Shown here piece by piece: positions 8,884-19,062 of a stretch of 64,000 nt of DNA. The notes beneath the pieces are model-generated. The model saw only the letters and a program-made list of their open reading frames with translations. It did no database searches and was not told where the DNA came from. The position numbers were made by a program, and so were the translations under genes. This DNA comes from Pseudomonas migulae NBRC 103157 (GTDB lineage: Bacteria; Pseudomonadota; Gammaproteobacteria; Pseudomonadales; Pseudomonadaceae), in assembly GCF_002091715.1 (NCBI RefSeq), contig NZ_BDAG01000004.1, positions 62,001 to 126,000 of the forward strand, written 5' to 3'. The first letter of the stretch is position 1. Each line of letters opens with the position of its first letter.

Positions 8884-11796
8884 TTACAAACCTTCATCCA
8901 ACACCTTCGCCATCATGTCGACAAAGAAATCCACACTCTGGCGCGACGTCACCATCGGCGGTTTGATTTTGAGGACGTTCAGATAATCCCCCGTCGGCTG
9001 CATGAAGATCCCCAGCTCCCGCAGGCGATCGCACAACGCCGTGGTTTCTTCGGTCGCCGGCTCCAGGGTCTCGCGGTCGCGGATCAATTCAACGCCCAGA
9101 TAAAAACCGGAACCGTGCACCGCGCCCACCAGCGGATGAAGATCGATCAGCGCCTCAAGACGCTCCTTGAAATACCCGCCCACGACCTGGGCGTTTTCCC
9201 AAAGTTTTTCCTCTTCCATCACATCCAGAACGGCCATGCCGATCTGGCAACTGACAGGGCTGCCACCCGCCGATGAGAAGAAATAACCTTCGGCTTCCAG
9301 CGCTTCGGCGATTTCCCGGCGGGTGATCACCGCGCCCAGCGGTTGGCCGTTGCCCATGCCCTTGGCCATGGTGATGATGTCCGGCACCACACCCTGTTCT
9401 TCGAAGCCCCAGAAGAAGTGACCCATGCGCCCGTAACCGACCTGTACTTCGTCGGCGATGCACACGCCGCCTTGGGCGCGAACCATCCCGTAGACCTGTT
9501 TCAAATAACCCGGCGGCAGCGAGATACCGCCGGCATTGCCGTACACCGGTTCGCAAATGAAACCGGCCAGCTGGCGTCCTTGCGCGGCGATTTTCGCCAG
9601 GTTGTGTTCGACGCTACGCACATAATCCGGCGCACTGTCCGGGCCCCGGAATTCACCGCGATAGGTGTTCGGTGCCGTCACCGGGTGCACCCAGTCCGGG
9701 CGGCTGCTCAAGGCCTTGGGGTTGTCGGCAATCGACGTCGACACCGCGTCCGCGCCCACCGTCCAGCCGTGATAGGCCTCCAGCACGCTGACGATGTCGC
9801 GACCGCCGCTGTAGGCCCATGCCAGGCGAATTGCCAGGTCATTGGCCTCGCTGCCGCTGTTGACCAGGAACACCCGGTCCATGCCATCCGGCGACAGCTT
9901 CAGCAAACGCTCGGAAAATTCGGCAATCGCCGCGTAGTTGAACCGCGAGTTGGTGTTGAGCAGCGACCACTGACGGCTGGCCACCGCGGCCATGCGTGGA
10001 TGGCCGTGACCGAGCACCGCGACGTTGTTGAGCATGTCGAGGTAGGAGCGCCCCTGCATGTCGATCAGGTGATTGCGCCAGCCGCGTTCGATGCGGGGCG
10101 GGTCAACGTAATAGTGTTTCTGGGTCCGGGCGAAACTGGCATCGCGGCGCGCCAGCAAGGTCTGCGAATCAAGCTCCGCTTCAGCGTCGCACGCCAGCCC
10201 CAGCAGCGATGCCGGCGACGGACACAACGCTTGCCAGGCCGCCGCGCGCGAAGGCGTGCAAAACAACGGCGCGTCGAACGAGGCGCCTCGGCACAACTGC
10301 ACCCGCAACGGACCGCTGACCGCGCCCAACACCTGGCCTTTGACCAACGCTGCGCCGGTGTGCAGCGACGGCGTCACGCCCCACAGCCGCACGCTCAGCT
10401 GTGGACCGTCGAGTTGCAACACACCCGGCGACGGTTGATGGACCACACCGGCAAACGGCGATTCGACCGCCGTGCCCTGGGGCACTCGCAACTCGACATG
10501 CAGCGGGCACGTGTCCGGTTCGCTGGCACTGTCGGGGCGGGTGCGGGACAAACGGTATTGTCCGTAACGGCTGGCAGCCAGGCCGTGCGCTGCAGCCGCT
10601 TCGCTCAACAGGCGCTGATCGATTCCTTCCTGCTCCCAGTTACCGGCCTCGAAATGCGGGCTGAGTACGCCCAGGTCGATCAAGGCGAATTCACGTCCGA
10701 CCAGGCTCGGCAGCAACGGCGCAAAGCCTTCGCTGCCAATGTCTGGCAGGCTCTGGCCGACAGACGTGAGGATCGCCGCTTCCATCAACGCCAGCGGCAC
10801 CGAGGTGGCCACGCGGAAAATTTCCCACTCGTGGGTCAGGTTGTCGCGACTGTACTGGTTACCCGGATCGATGCTGACCTGCTGTTCGCCGCTGAGCACC
10901 AGCACCGCCGCCCGCGAGACGATCAGCGGCCACAGCGCCAGCAGTTCTTCGTGTTGCAACGGATTGACCGCGTGATAGGCCTGGACCGCCGGCAAGATGT
11001 AGAACGGATCGCCGCCGGCATGATGCAGCAGCGCCGCGCAGGTTACCGAGAGGTCGGTGATGCGCCAGGTGCGGATCAGGTCGCCGAAATCGATCACCCC
11101 CTGCAGTTGCCACTGGCGTTGCGAATCACGCTGCCAGACCACGTTGTCATCGGTGATGTCCATGTGGATGGCCTGCATCGGCAACTTGTCCACCAGCGGC
11201 TGCAAATGCCGCTCGGCCTGTTCGGCCACTTGCGCGATCAAGGCTCGCTGCGCGTCATCTTCAATGACCGGCAGCAAATGTGCGATCAAGGCGTTGGCGT
11301 GACGCGCATCCCACTGAAGGGTGCGCTGGAGACCCGGATGGTTGAAATCGGCCAGCGCCTGGTCCATTTCACCGCAGAGCCGGCCGAAACCGGCCACCAC
11401 GGATCCGGGCAGATGGTCCAGGTGTGTGAGCGATTGGCCCTCGATGTATTCGAGCAGGCGCACATGCACCGCTTGCCCGCCGACTTCAAGTGACAGCAGG
11501 TCGGCGCCGTTCTGGGCGGCAATCACTCGCGGCACCGGCACACCGGAGTGCTCGGCCAGATGTTTGAGCCCGGCGTGCTGGGCTTGCAGTTCCAGCGCTG
11601 AATAGTCGCCACGGCAGATTTTCAGGACGAAACGCCCATGCTTACTGTCAACGCGGTAGTTGAGATCCTGCTGGCTGCCGAGCGCCTGCAATCGCCCGCT
11701 CAGCCCGTAATGCCCCTCGAGCAGCTCTAGCGCTTGCACCGCAGACACCTGCGGGCTGGGCAAACTGGCGCGATGAATCAACGTAGCGAGCGGCAT
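8884..11796 (-). CDS. Trimodular fusion: APH-type kinase, M23-like domain, class III PLP aminotransferase/phospholyase
   Basis: The 970-residue protein has three parts. Residues 1-340 form an aminoglycoside-phosphotransferase-like kinase with the catalytic HMDITDDN (211-218) and the metal-binding DFG (236-238). Residues about 430-500 form a beta-rich segment resembling an M23/LytM domain (APxxG-like ESPFAGVV) without its zinc ligands. Residues about 560-970 form a class III PLP enzyme with NSGSEAND, ADEVQVGYGR (Asp782) and the PLP lysine K812 in TMAKGMGNGQPL. Mammalian relatives of the two end domains are hydroxylysine kinase and the ammoniophospholyases PHYKPL/ETNPPL. By inference this enzyme phosphorylates an amino alcohol and then eliminates phosphate and ammonia. 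It lies upstream of aguBA on the same strand. Confidence 0.85.
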   Translation of the reverse strand: MPLATLIHRASLPSPQVSAVQALELLEGHYGLSGRLQALGSQQDLNYRVDSKHGRFVLKICRGDYSALELQAQHAGLKHLAEHSGVPVPRVIAAQNGADLLSLEVGGQAVHVRLLEYIEGQSLTHLDHLPGSVVAGFGRLCGEMDQALADFNHPGLQRTLQWDARHANALIAHLLPVIEDDAQRALIAQVAEQAERHLQPLVDKLPMQAIHMDITDDNVVWQRDSQRQWQLQGVIDFGDLIRTWRITDLSVTCAALLHHAGGDPFYILPAVQAYHAVNPLQHEELLALWPLIVSRAAVLVLSGEQQVSIDPGNQYSRDNLTHEWEIFRVATSVPLALMEAAILTSVGQSLPDIGSEGFAPLLPSLVGREFALIDLGVLSPHFEAGNWEQEGIDQRLLSEAAAAHGLAASRYGQYRLSRTRPDSASEPDTCPLHVELRVPQGTAVESPFAGVVHQPSPGVLQLDGPQLSVRLWGVTPSLHTGAALVKGQVLGAVSGPLRVQLCRGASFDAPLFCTPSRAAAWQALCPSPASLLGLACDAEAELDSQTLLARRDASFARTQKHYYVDPPRIERGWRNHLIDMQGRSYLDMLNNVAVLGHGHPRMAAVASRQWSLLNTNSRFNYAAIAEFSERLLKLSPDGMDRVFLVNSGSEANDLAIRLAWAYSGGRDIVSVLEAYHGWTVGADAVSTSIADNPKALSSRPDWVHPVTAPNTYRGEFRGPDSAPDYVRSVEHNLAKIAAQGRQLAGFICEPVYGNAGGISLPPGYLKQVYGMVRAQGGVCIADEVQVGYGRMGHFFWGFEEQGVVPDIITMAKGMGNGQPLGAVITRREIAEALEAEGYFFSSAGGSPVSCQIGMAVLDVMEEEKLWENAQVVGGYFKERLEALIDLHPLVGAVHGSGFYLGVELIRDRETLEPATEETTALCDRLRELGIFMQPTGDYLNVLKIKPPMVTSRQSVDFFVDMMAKVLDEGL

Positions 11797-11972
11797 ACAA
11801 CGACCCCTGAAATTTTATTAGGCACCTATATCGCCACTGCGTCGGTCGATAATCAACCCCCGCGCATCCATCAAAATCCAAATAGCCGTCACAACCCTAT
11901 TGCACCACCCCTCTCCTGCCGACAAGCTATGCTCATTTGCTTCAATCGTCTTACAGATAAAGGCTGGCCAAC
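11797..11972. promoter_or_regulatory. Divergent promoter region between the fusion gene and rfbB
   Basis: This 176-bp stretch is AT-richer than its surroundings and separates genes transcribed away from each other, so it must hold both promoters. An AAAGG ribosome binding site precedes rfbB. I could not fix the -35 and -10 boxes confidently. Confidence 0.4.
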
Positions 11973-13055
11973 ATGCGTATTCTCATCACCGGCGGTGCCG
12001 GTTTCATTGGCTCTGCCCTGGTTCGCCACCTGATTCGGCACACTGAGCATGAAGTGCTCAACCTGGACAAACTGACCTACGCTGGCAATCTGGAATCGCT
12101 GACCAGCATTGCCAACGACACACGCTACGAATTCGTGCAGGCCGATATCGTTGATCAGGCCACCGTCAGCGCCGTGCTGGCACGTTTCCAGCCGCATGCG
12201 ATCATGCATCTGGCGGCCGAGTCCCACGTCGACCGTTCCATCGACGGTCCGTCGGATTTCATTCAAACCAATATCGTCGGCACCTACAGCCTGCTCGAGG
12301 CCGCTCGCGCCTACTGGCAGACCCTGGCCGAACCGCAGAAAAGCGCTTTCCGCTTCCACCACATCTCCACCGATGAGGTCTACGGCGACCTGCATGGCGT
12401 CGATGACCTGTTCACGGAAACGACCCCGTACGCGCCGAGCTCACCGTATTCCGCCAGCAAGGCAGCCTCCGACCACTTGGTCCGCGCCTGGCAGCGCACC
12501 TACGGCCTGCCGGTATTGCTGACCAACTGCTCGAACAACTACGGGCCGTTCCACTTCCCCGAAAAACTGATCCCGCTGGTGATTCTCAACGCCCTCGCCG
12601 GCAAGCCGCTGCCTGTCTACGGTAACGGCCTGCAGGTTCGCGACTGGCTGTTTGTCGAGGATCACGCCCGCGCACTGTTCAAAGTGGTCACCGAAGGCGT
12701 GGTCGGCGAGACCTACAACATCGGCGGTCACAACGAGCAGAAGAACATCGACGTGGTGCGTGGCATCTGCGCACTGCTCGAAGAGCTGGCACCGAACAAG
12801 CCTGAAGGCGTCGCGCACTTCGCCGACCTGATCACTTTCGTCCAGGACCGTCCTGGCCATGACCTGCGCTACGCGATCGACGCCAGCAAGATTGAGCGCG
12901 AACTCGGCTGGACGCCCGAAGAAACCTTCGAGACCGGCCTGCGCAAAACCGTCCAGTGGTATCTGGAAAACCTGGAGTGGTGCCGCCGTGTTCAGGACGG
13001 CAGCTATCAGGGTGAACGACTGGGCGCCATCAATACCAAGGAGTTGATCGCATGA
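11973..13055 (+). CDS. rfbB: dTDP-glucose 4,6-dehydratase
   Basis: A 360-residue extended SDR enzyme that turns dTDP-glucose into dTDP-4-keto-6-deoxyglucose, step two of dTDP-L-rhamnose synthesis. The NAD-binding motif [10 protein letters not shown] starts at residue 7, [11 protein letters not shown] marks the RmlB subfamily, STDEVYGD carries catalytic Asp/Glu, and [10 protein letters not shown] supplies the Tyr-Lys pair. It is first in the operon rfbB-rfbA-rfbC-rfbD, in which all genes overlap by 4 bp. The order differs from the BDAC order I recall for P. aeruginosa. Confidence 0.96.
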   Translation: MRILITGGAGFIGSALVRHLIRHTEHEVLNLDKLTYAGNLESLTSIANDTRYEFVQADIVDQATVSAVLARFQPHAIMHLAAESHVDRSIDGPSDFIQTNIVGTYSLLEAARAYWQTLAEPQKSAFRFHHISTDEVYGDLHGVDDLFTETTPYAPSSPYSASKAASDHLVRAWQRTYGLPVLLTNCSNNYGPFHFPEKLIPLVILNALAGKPLPVYGNGLQVRDWLFVEDHARALFKVVTEGVVGETYNIGGHNEQKNIDVVRGICALLEELAPNKPEGVAHFADLITFVQDRPGHDLRYAIDASKIERELGWTPEETFETGLRKTVQWYLENLEWCRRVQDGSYQGERLGAINTKELIA

Positions 13056-13927
13056 TGAAAGGAATTGTGTTGGCCGGGGGTTCGGGCACACGCCTGCACC
13101 CGATCACGCTGGGCGTGTCCAAACAGCTGCTGCCGATCTACGACAAACCGATGATCTACTACCCGATCTCGGTCCTGATGCTGGCCGGCATCAAGGAAAT
13201 CCTGGTGATCTCCACCCCGCAGGACCTGCCGCAGTATCGCAATCTGCTGGGGGATGGCAGTCAGTTCGGCGTGCATATCAGCTACGCCGAACAGCCTTCG
13301 CCGGATGGCCTGGCCCAGGCCTTTCTGATTGGTGAGGAATTCATTGGCAAGGATCCGGTGTGCCTGATCCTCGGCGATAACATCTTCCATGGTCAGCGCT
13401 TCAGCGAACAGTTGAACAACGCCGTCAATCGCCCTTCTGGTGCCACCGTGTTCGGTTACTGGGTCAAAGACCCGGAGCGCTTCGGCGTGATCGATTTCGA
13501 CGACGAAGGCCGCGCCCTGTCGATCGAAGAAAAACCGACAGTACCGAAATCCAGCTACGCCGTAACCGGCCTGTACTTCTACGACAACGATGTGATCGAC
13601 ATCGCCAAGGCCGTGAAGCCCTCGCCTCGCGGTGAGCTGGAGATCACCGACGTCAACAATGCCTACCTCAAGCGCGGCGATCTGCAGGTCGAGCGCTTCG
13701 GTCGCGGTTTCGCCTGGTTGGATACCGGCACTCACGACAGCCTGCTCGAAGCGTCCCAGTACGTGCAGACCATCGAGCATCGCCAAGGGCTGAAAGTCGC
13801 CTGCCTCGAAGAAATCGCTTACGAAAAAGGCTGGATCGACCGCGAGCATTTGCTCGAGCGCGCCAAGTATTTTGGCAAGACCGGTTATGGTCAGTACCTT
13901 TACAAACTGGCTGAGGGTGGACAATGA
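13052..13927 (+). CDS. rfbA: Glucose-1-phosphate thymidylyltransferase
   Basis: The 291-residue nucleotidyltransferase makes dTDP-glucose from dTTP and glucose-1-phosphate, the first and feedback-controlled step of rhamnose synthesis. The nucleotide-binding [16 protein letters not shown] lies at the N-terminus, followed by YDKPMIYYP and LGDNIFHG. Two ATG codons stand in tandem (13052 and 13055). The first overlaps the rfbB stop, so either could be used. Confidence 0.96.
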   Translation: MMKGIVLAGGSGTRLHPITLGVSKQLLPIYDKPMIYYPISVLMLAGIKEILVISTPQDLPQYRNLLGDGSQFGVHISYAEQPSPDGLAQAFLIGEEFIGKDPVCLILGDNIFHGQRFSEQLNNAVNRPSGATVFGYWVKDPERFGVIDFDDEGRALSIEEKPTVPKSSYAVTGLYFYDNDVIDIAKAVKPSPRGELEITDVNNAYLKRGDLQVERFGRGFAWLDTGTHDSLLEASQYVQTIEHRQGLKVACLEEIAYEKGWIDREHLLERAKYFGKTGYGQYLYKLAEGGQ

Positions 13928-14469
13928 ATGTGATTGAAACCGCGCTGCCCGGTGTGTTGATCCTTGAACCCAAGGTCTTCGGCGACGAGCGCGGCTTTTT
14001 CTACGAGAGCTTCAATGCCAAGGCGTTCGAAGAGGTCACCGGCCTGAAGAGGCAGTTCGTTCAGGACAACCACTCTCGCTCGCAAAAAGGCGTCCTGCGG
14101 GGCCTGCACTATCAACTGGAAAACACCCAGGGGAAACTGGTGCGGGTAACGGTTGGCGAAGTGCTTGATGTCGCGGTGGACGTTCGTCGCAGCTCAGCGA
14201 ATTTCGGCAAATGGGTGGCGGTGCGTCTGTCCGCGCAAAACCGTCACCAACTCTGGGTACCCGAAGGTTTTGCCCATGGGTTTGTCGTGTTGAGCGATGT
14301 CGCCGAGTTCCTCTACAAGACCACGGACTATTACAACCCGTCCGCCGAACGTTGCATTCGTTGGGACGACCCGACGCTCGCCATCGATTGGCAGCTGGAT
14401 GAAGCACCCCAGCTTTCGGCCAAAGACCAACTAGGCAAAACCTTGCAAGAGATCGATCTGTTTCCATGA
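13924..14469 (+). CDS. rfbC: dTDP-4-dehydrorhamnose 3,5-epimerase
   Basis: A 181-residue cupin-fold epimerase for the third step of dTDP-L-rhamnose synthesis. Hallmarks are [31 protein letters not shown] with the catalytic histidine, and [11 protein letters not shown]. The start overlaps the rfbA stop and the end overlaps the rfbD start, so translation is coupled along the operon. Confidence 0.96.
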   Translation: MNVIETALPGVLILEPKVFGDERGFFYESFNAKAFEEVTGLKRQFVQDNHSRSQKGVLRGLHYQLENTQGKLVRVTVGEVLDVAVDVRRSSANFGKWVAVRLSAQNRHQLWVPEGFAHGFVVLSDVAEFLYKTTDYYNPSAERCIRWDDPTLAIDWQLDEAPQLSAKDQLGKTLQEIDLFP

Positions 14470-15335
14470 GAATTCTTATCAGCGGTCAACATGGACAGGT
14501 TTCAAGTGAGTTGCAGAAACGCCTGAAGGTTTTGGGGGAGCTGGTGGTTCCAGGTCGCGATCAGCTTGACCTGGCTCAACCGGAGCAGATTCGTCGGCAG
14601 GTGCGGCACGTTCGTCCCGACCTGATCATCAACGCCGCGGCTTATACGGCGGTCGACAAGGCTGAAAGCGATGCCGCAGCCGCTTTCGTCGTCAATGCGC
14701 AGGCCCCGGGTATTCTGGCTGAAGAAGCTGCGGCGCTTGGCATCCCGTTGATCCAATACTCCACCGATTACGTGTTCGACGGCCGCAAAGGCGCGCCGTA
14801 CACCGAAACAGATGCGACCAACCCGCTTGGCGTTTACGGTCAGAGCAAACTGGCCGGTGAACAGGCGATCACAGCAGTACAGGGCAAGCACCTGATCCTG
14901 CGCACCAGTTGGGTCTACTCGGCACACGGCCACAATTTTCTGCTGACCATGCAACGCCTGCTGCAGGAAAAACCGGAGTTGCGCATCGTCGCCGACCAGA
15001 TCGGAGCCCCCACCTGGGCCGGCACGATCGCCAACAGTACCCTCGCCCTGATCGAACGCTGGCAGGCTGGCGAGACTGGCGCCTGGGGCACTTATCACCT
15101 GACCGCGCAGGGTGAAACCTCGTGGTTCGGTTTCGCCCAGGCCATCGGCGAAGCGCTGCGGGAACAGGGAAAGCCGTGCGCAAACCTGCTGCCGATAACC
15201 ACCAGCGACTACCCGACACCCGCCACCCGCCCGCTGAACTCACGACTCGATTGCAGTCGCCTGCAGCGCGAATGGGGCGTCAGTCAGCCTGACTGGCAAA
15301 CTGCGCTGCGCGAGTGTCTTGCCGGACAAGCCTAG
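14466..15335 (+). CDS. rfbD: dTDP-4-dehydrorhamnose reductase
   Basis: The 289-residue NAD(P)H-dependent SDR reduces dTDP-6-deoxy-L-lyxo-4-hexulose to dTDP-L-rhamnose, completing the pathway for LPS and rhamnolipid sugars. The N-terminal SGQHGQVSSEL is the dinucleotide-binding turn, STDYVFDG is typical of RmlD, and YGQSKLAGEQ carries the Tyr-Lys pair. It is the last gene of the rfb operon. dctB begins only 30 bp later with no terminator between, so some read-through is likely. Confidence 0.96.
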   Translation: MRILISGQHGQVSSELQKRLKVLGELVVPGRDQLDLAQPEQIRRQVRHVRPDLIINAAAYTAVDKAESDAAAAFVVNAQAPGILAEEAAALGIPLIQYSTDYVFDGRKGAPYTETDATNPLGVYGQSKLAGEQAITAVQGKHLILRTSWVYSAHGHNFLLTMQRLLQEKPELRIVADQIGAPTWAGTIANSTLALIERWQAGETGAWGTYHLTAQGETSWFGFAQAIGEALREQGKPCANLLPITTSDYPTPATRPLNSRLDCSRLQREWGVSQPDWQTALRECLAGQA

Positions 15336-15365
15336 GCATAATGCGCCTGTACCCACAGGCGCCTG

Positions 15366-17180
15366 ATGCTCATGAACTCGACCCTTCCCCGCCGACCCCG
15401 CTGGCGCAGCCTGGCCCTGCTTGCGCTGTGCCTGGCGCCATTGCTGTGGCCGCTGGAGCATCTGGCCGAGCGTTACTACCGCAGCGAACTGGCCGGACAG
15501 AACCGTCAGACCCTCGACCTGTACGTCGCCAACCTGCTGGGCACACTGCATCGCTATGAAGTGATGCCACAGATTCTTGGCGACCTGCCGGCCCTGCGCG
15601 CTGACCTGTCTGCACCGGACGACGGCGTAACCCAGGGCAACGCCAACCGACTGCTGAAGAACATCAGCGCCCAGACCGGTGCCGAAGTCATGTACCTGAT
15701 GGACACCACGGGCAAGACGCTCGCCGCCTCCAACTGGGACAAGCACGACAGTTTCGTCGGGCGCAATTTCGCCTTTCGGCCGTATTTCAGTGAGGCCATG
15801 GCCGGGCGTCTGGGGCGCTTTTTCGGCCTGGGCACCACGTCGGCCAAACGCGGTTACTTCTTCGCGGCAGCGGTCCGTGATCGCGAAAAAATCATCGGTG
15901 TGCTGGTGGTCAAGGTTGACCTGGACCATACCGAAAGCCTCTGGGGCAAAACCCCGGAACAACTGCTGGTGACCGACCACAACGGCGTGGTCATTCTCAC
16001 CTCGCGGCCCGAATGGCGGTTTCGCGCGACCCGTCCGTTGAGCGACGCCGAGCGTGAGGCGATCACCGCGATTCAGCCCTACCCGACCCGCGACCCCAAG
16101 CCTTTGAACCTCGATCCGGACGCGTGGCTGACCCAGACCCGGCAGATCGACGAAACCGGCTGGAGCGTCAGCATCCTTGCGCCGCGCACCCTGATCGACC
16201 GCCCGGTGCGCACGGTGGTCGCCATCGGTGGCGCGACGCTGCTGGTGTTGATGCTGCTGCTCGGCCTGATGATGCAGCGCCGTCGTCACTACCTCGATCG
16301 AATCGCCTTCGAAGCCAAGGCCCGTCGGGAACTTGAAGGCCGTGTCGCCGAACGCACCAGCGACCTCGAAGGCCTCAACCGTCGGCTGAAACAGGAAGTG
16401 CTGGAGCGTGAACATGCCCAGCAGGAACTGGTGCGTGCCCAGGATGATCTGGTGCAGGCCGGCAAGCTGTCAGCGCTGGGGACCATGTCGGCGAGCATCA
16501 GCCACGAACTCAATCAGCCGCTGGCAGCGATCCGCAGCTACGCGGAAAACGCCGAGGTACTGCTTGATCACGAGCGCACCGACGATGCGCGTGGCAACCT
16601 CAAGTTGATCAGTGAACTGACCGGGCGCATGGCCTCGATCATTGCGCACCTGCGGGCCTTTGCCCGACGTGATCGCCACGCCCCGGAAAGTGTCGCGCTG
16701 CAACCGGCGCTGGATGACGCGCTGGCGCTGTTGGCCAAGCGCCGGCGGAGCATGGAGGTCGAGCTGATCCGCGACTTGCCGGCCGCCACGCTGTGGGTCG
16801 AAGCCGGGGAAACCCGATTGCGCCAGGTGCTCGGCAACCTGCTGGCCAACGCGCTGGACGCGCTGACGGAAAAAGGTCCGCCGCGTAAACTCTGGTTGAG
16901 TGCCCAATCCACCGCCGACGGCGTCATTCTGTACATTCGCGACAACGGCCCCGGCTTTTGCATGGAAGCCCTTGGCCGCGCCAGCGAGCCTTTCTACACC
17001 ACCAAGACCCGCACGCAGGGGCTGGGTCTGGGGCTGGCGATTTGCGAGACCCTGATGCGCGCCTTCGGCGGTGAACTGTCGTTCGCCAACCACAAGGAAG
17101 GCGGCGCCCTGATTACCCTGAAACTGCGCGCAGGCGCACCGGGCGTGAGCCTGCAACCGTCCGAGGACCGAAGTGCATGA
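15366..17180 (+). CDS. dctB: C4-dicarboxylate sensor histidine kinase
   Basis: The 604-residue membrane sensor has one helix near residues 11-30, a periplasmic double-Cache domain (about 40-285), a second helix (VVAIGGATLLVLMLLLGLMM), a coiled coil, a HisKA dimerisation site (SASISHELNQPLAAIRSYAE) and an HATPase domain (NLLANALDAL, DNGPGF, GLGLGLAICE). DctB senses succinate, fumarate or malate and phosphorylates DctD. The ATG at 15366 is used here, and a second ATG lies 6 bp downstream. The stop overlaps the dctD start. The target transporter genes are not in the window. Confidence 0.92.
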   Translation: MLMNSTLPRRPRWRSLALLALCLAPLLWPLEHLAERYYRSELAGQNRQTLDLYVANLLGTLHRYEVMPQILGDLPALRADLSAPDDGVTQGNANRLLKNISAQTGAEVMYLMDTTGKTLAASNWDKHDSFVGRNFAFRPYFSEAMAGRLGRFFGLGTTSAKRGYFFAAAVRDREKIIGVLVVKVDLDHTESLWGKTPEQLLVTDHNGVVILTSRPEWRFRATRPLSDAEREAITAIQPYPTRDPKPLNLDPDAWLTQTRQIDETGWSVSILAPRTLIDRPVRTVVAIGGATLLVLMLLLGLMMQRRRHYLDRIAFEAKARRELEGRVAERTSDLEGLNRRLKQEVLEREHAQQELVRAQDDLVQAGKLSALGTMSASISHELNQPLAAIRSYAENAEVLLDHERTDDARGNLKLISELTGRMASIIAHLRAFARRDRHAPESVALQPALDDALALLAKRRRSMEVELIRDLPAATLWVEAGETRLRQVLGNLLANALDALTEKGPPRKLWLSAQSTADGVILYIRDNGPGFCMEALGRASEPFYTTKTRTQGLGLGLAICETLMRAFGGELSFANHKEGGALITLKLRAGAPGVSLQPSEDRSA

Positions 17181-18562
17181 CCATCGACAACCGCATCCAG
17201 GTCGTGTTGATCGACGACGATCCCCATTTGCGTCAGGCCCTGAGCCAGACGCTGGACCTGGCGGGCCTGAAAATCCTGCCGCTCGCCGAAGCCAAGGGCG
17301 TGGCCGGGCAACTGGAGCGCGACTGGCCGGGGGTGGTGGTCAGCGATATCCGCATGCCGGGCATGGACGGTCTTGAGTTGCTGACCGAACTGCACGCGCA
17401 AGACCCCGAGCTGCCAGTGCTGCTGATCACCGGCCACGGCGACGTGCCGCTGGCGGTGCAAGCGATGCGCACCGGCGCTTATGACTTCCTGGAAAAACCC
17501 TTCGCCAGCGATGCCCTGCTCGACAGCGTGCGCCGCGCATTGGCCTTGCGCCGGTTGGTGCTGGATAACCGCAGCCTGCGCCTGGCCCTGAGCGACCGCA
17601 ATGAACTGAGCGCGCGACTGGTCGGGCAATCGGCACCAATGCTGCGCCTGCGCGAGCAGATCGGCGCATTGGCGGCGACCAAGGCCGACGTGCTGATTCT
17701 CGGCGAAACCGGTGCCGGTAAAGAGGTCGTGGCCCGGGCGCTGCACGATTTGTCGAGCCGGCGTAACGGCCCGTTCGTGGCGATCAACGCCGGCGCCCTG
17801 GCCGAGTCGGTGGTGGAAAGCGAACTGTTCGGCCACGAGCCGGGCGCTTTTACCGGCGCACAAAAGCGCCGCATCGGCAAGTTCGAATTCGCCAACGGCG
17901 GCACGCTGTTCCTCGATGAAATCGAAAGCATGAGCCTGGACGTGCAGGTGAAGTTGCTGCGCTTGCTGCAAGAGCGGGTGGTCGAGCGCCTGGGTGGCAA
18001 TCAACTGATCCCGCTGGACATCCGCATCATCGCCGCGACCAAGGAAGACCTGCGTCAGTCCGCCGATCAGGGGCGCTTCCGTGCCGACTTGTATTACCGT
18101 CTCAACGTCGCGCCGCTGCGCATTCCACCGCTGCGCGAACGTGGCGAAGACGCGCTGATGCTGTTCCAGCATTTCGCCGATGAAGCCAGTGCCCGCCATG
18201 GTTTGCCGCCCCACGAACTGCAACCGGGACAGCGGGCGTTGCTGCTGCGTCACACTTGGCCGGGTAACGTGCGGGAGTTGCAAAACGCCGCCGAACGTTT
18301 TGCCCTGGGCCTGGAACTGGCGCTGGACAACAGCGCGCCGGAGGGCGGGGCGAGCACATCGGTTGAAGTAGTCAGTGGCGGGTTGAGCGAGCAGGTGGAA
18401 AACTTCGAGAAATCGCTGATTGCCGCCGAACTGGCGCGCTCTCACAGCTCGGTCCGCAGCCTCGCCGAAGCCCTCGGCATCCCGCGCAAGACCTTGCACG
18501 ACAAACTGCGCAAGCACGGGCTGAACTTTGCCGACCATCACCCCACCGACGAACTCGATTGA
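17177..18562 (+). CDS. dctD: Sigma-54-dependent C4-dicarboxylate response regulator
   Basis: The 461-residue NtrC-type activator has a receiver domain (acidic pocket DDD near residue 13, phospho-acceptor Asp in VVSDIRMPGMDG), an AAA+ domain with Walker A GETGAGKE, the sigma-54 contact GAFTGA, Walker B GTLFLDEIES, and a Fis-type HTH at the C-terminus (SLAEALGIPRKTLHDKL). It activates dicarboxylate uptake genes from sigma-54 promoters when phosphorylated by DctB, with which it overlaps by 4 bp. Confidence 0.93.
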   Translation: MTIDNRIQVVLIDDDPHLRQALSQTLDLAGLKILPLAEAKGVAGQLERDWPGVVVSDIRMPGMDGLELLTELHAQDPELPVLLITGHGDVPLAVQAMRTGAYDFLEKPFASDALLDSVRRALALRRLVLDNRSLRLALSDRNELSARLVGQSAPMLRLREQIGALAATKADVLILGETGAGKEVVARALHDLSSRRNGPFVAINAGALAESVVESELFGHEPGAFTGAQKRRIGKFEFANGGTLFLDEIESMSLDVQVKLLRLLQERVVERLGGNQLIPLDIRIIAATKEDLRQSADQGRFRADLYYRLNVAPLRIPPLRERGEDALMLFQHFADEASARHGLPPHELQPGQRALLLRHTWPGNVRELQNAAERFALGLELALDNSAPEGGASTSVEVVSGGLSEQVENFEKSLIAAELARSHSSVRSLAEALGIPRKTLHDKLRKHGLNFADHHPTDELD

Positions 18563-18602
18563 GCGACCGTCAATCCTTCCTCTTCAAGCAAAAGGCCCCT
18601 TC

Positions 18603-19058
18603 ATGAACCGCGACAGTCGTCACCTGGAATCAGTCCTCCACCGCGACATTCCCCTGACGCAGGCCATGGGCGTCAAAGTGCTCGACTGGCACGACCAGCA
18701 GTTGCGCCTGTACTTGCCGCTGGAAGCCAACGTCAATCACAAGAGCACCATGTTCGGCGGCAGCCTGTATTGCGGCGCAGTGCTGGCGGGTTGGGGCTGG
18801 CTGCATTTGCGCTTGCGCGAAGAAGGGATTGAGGATGGGCACATCGTGATTCACGAAGGGCAGATCAGCTATCCGCTGCCGGTGACCACGGACGCCACAG
18901 CGATTTGCCAGGCGCCGAGTGCGGCGGTGTGGAAGAAATTTCTGGCGATGTATCAGCGTTATGGAAGAGCACGACTGACGCTGCATTCACGGATTGTGAA
19001 TGCCGATAGCGGTGACGATGCAGTGACGTTTACCGGGCAGTACGTCCTGCACCGGTAA
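18603..19058 (+). CDS. YiiD C-terminal-domain thioesterase-like protein
   Basis: The 151-residue hot-dog-fold protein has VNHKSTMFGGSLYCGAVLAGWGW near the N-terminus, typical of the thioesterase_put/YiiD C-terminal family. The frame is open from 18528. I start at the ATG at 18603, preceded by AAAAGG, because it removes an unlikely leader and gives the usual length. It follows dctD by 40 bp. The substrate is unknown. Confidence 0.78.
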   Translation: MNRDSRHLESVLHRDIPLTQAMGVKVLDWHDQQLRLYLPLEANVNHKSTMFGGSLYCGAVLAGWGWLHLRLREEGIEDGHIVIHEGQISYPLPVTTDATAICQAPSAAVWKKFLAMYQRYGRARLTLHSRIVNADSGDDAVTFTGQYVLHR

Positions 19059-19062
19059 ACCT

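Noticed and set aside
9343..11493. 716-residue ORF opposite the fusion enzyme
   Set aside because: High-GC antisense shadow: rich in Arg, Gln, His and Val, with no motif, while the opposite strand has clear kinase and PLP motifs.
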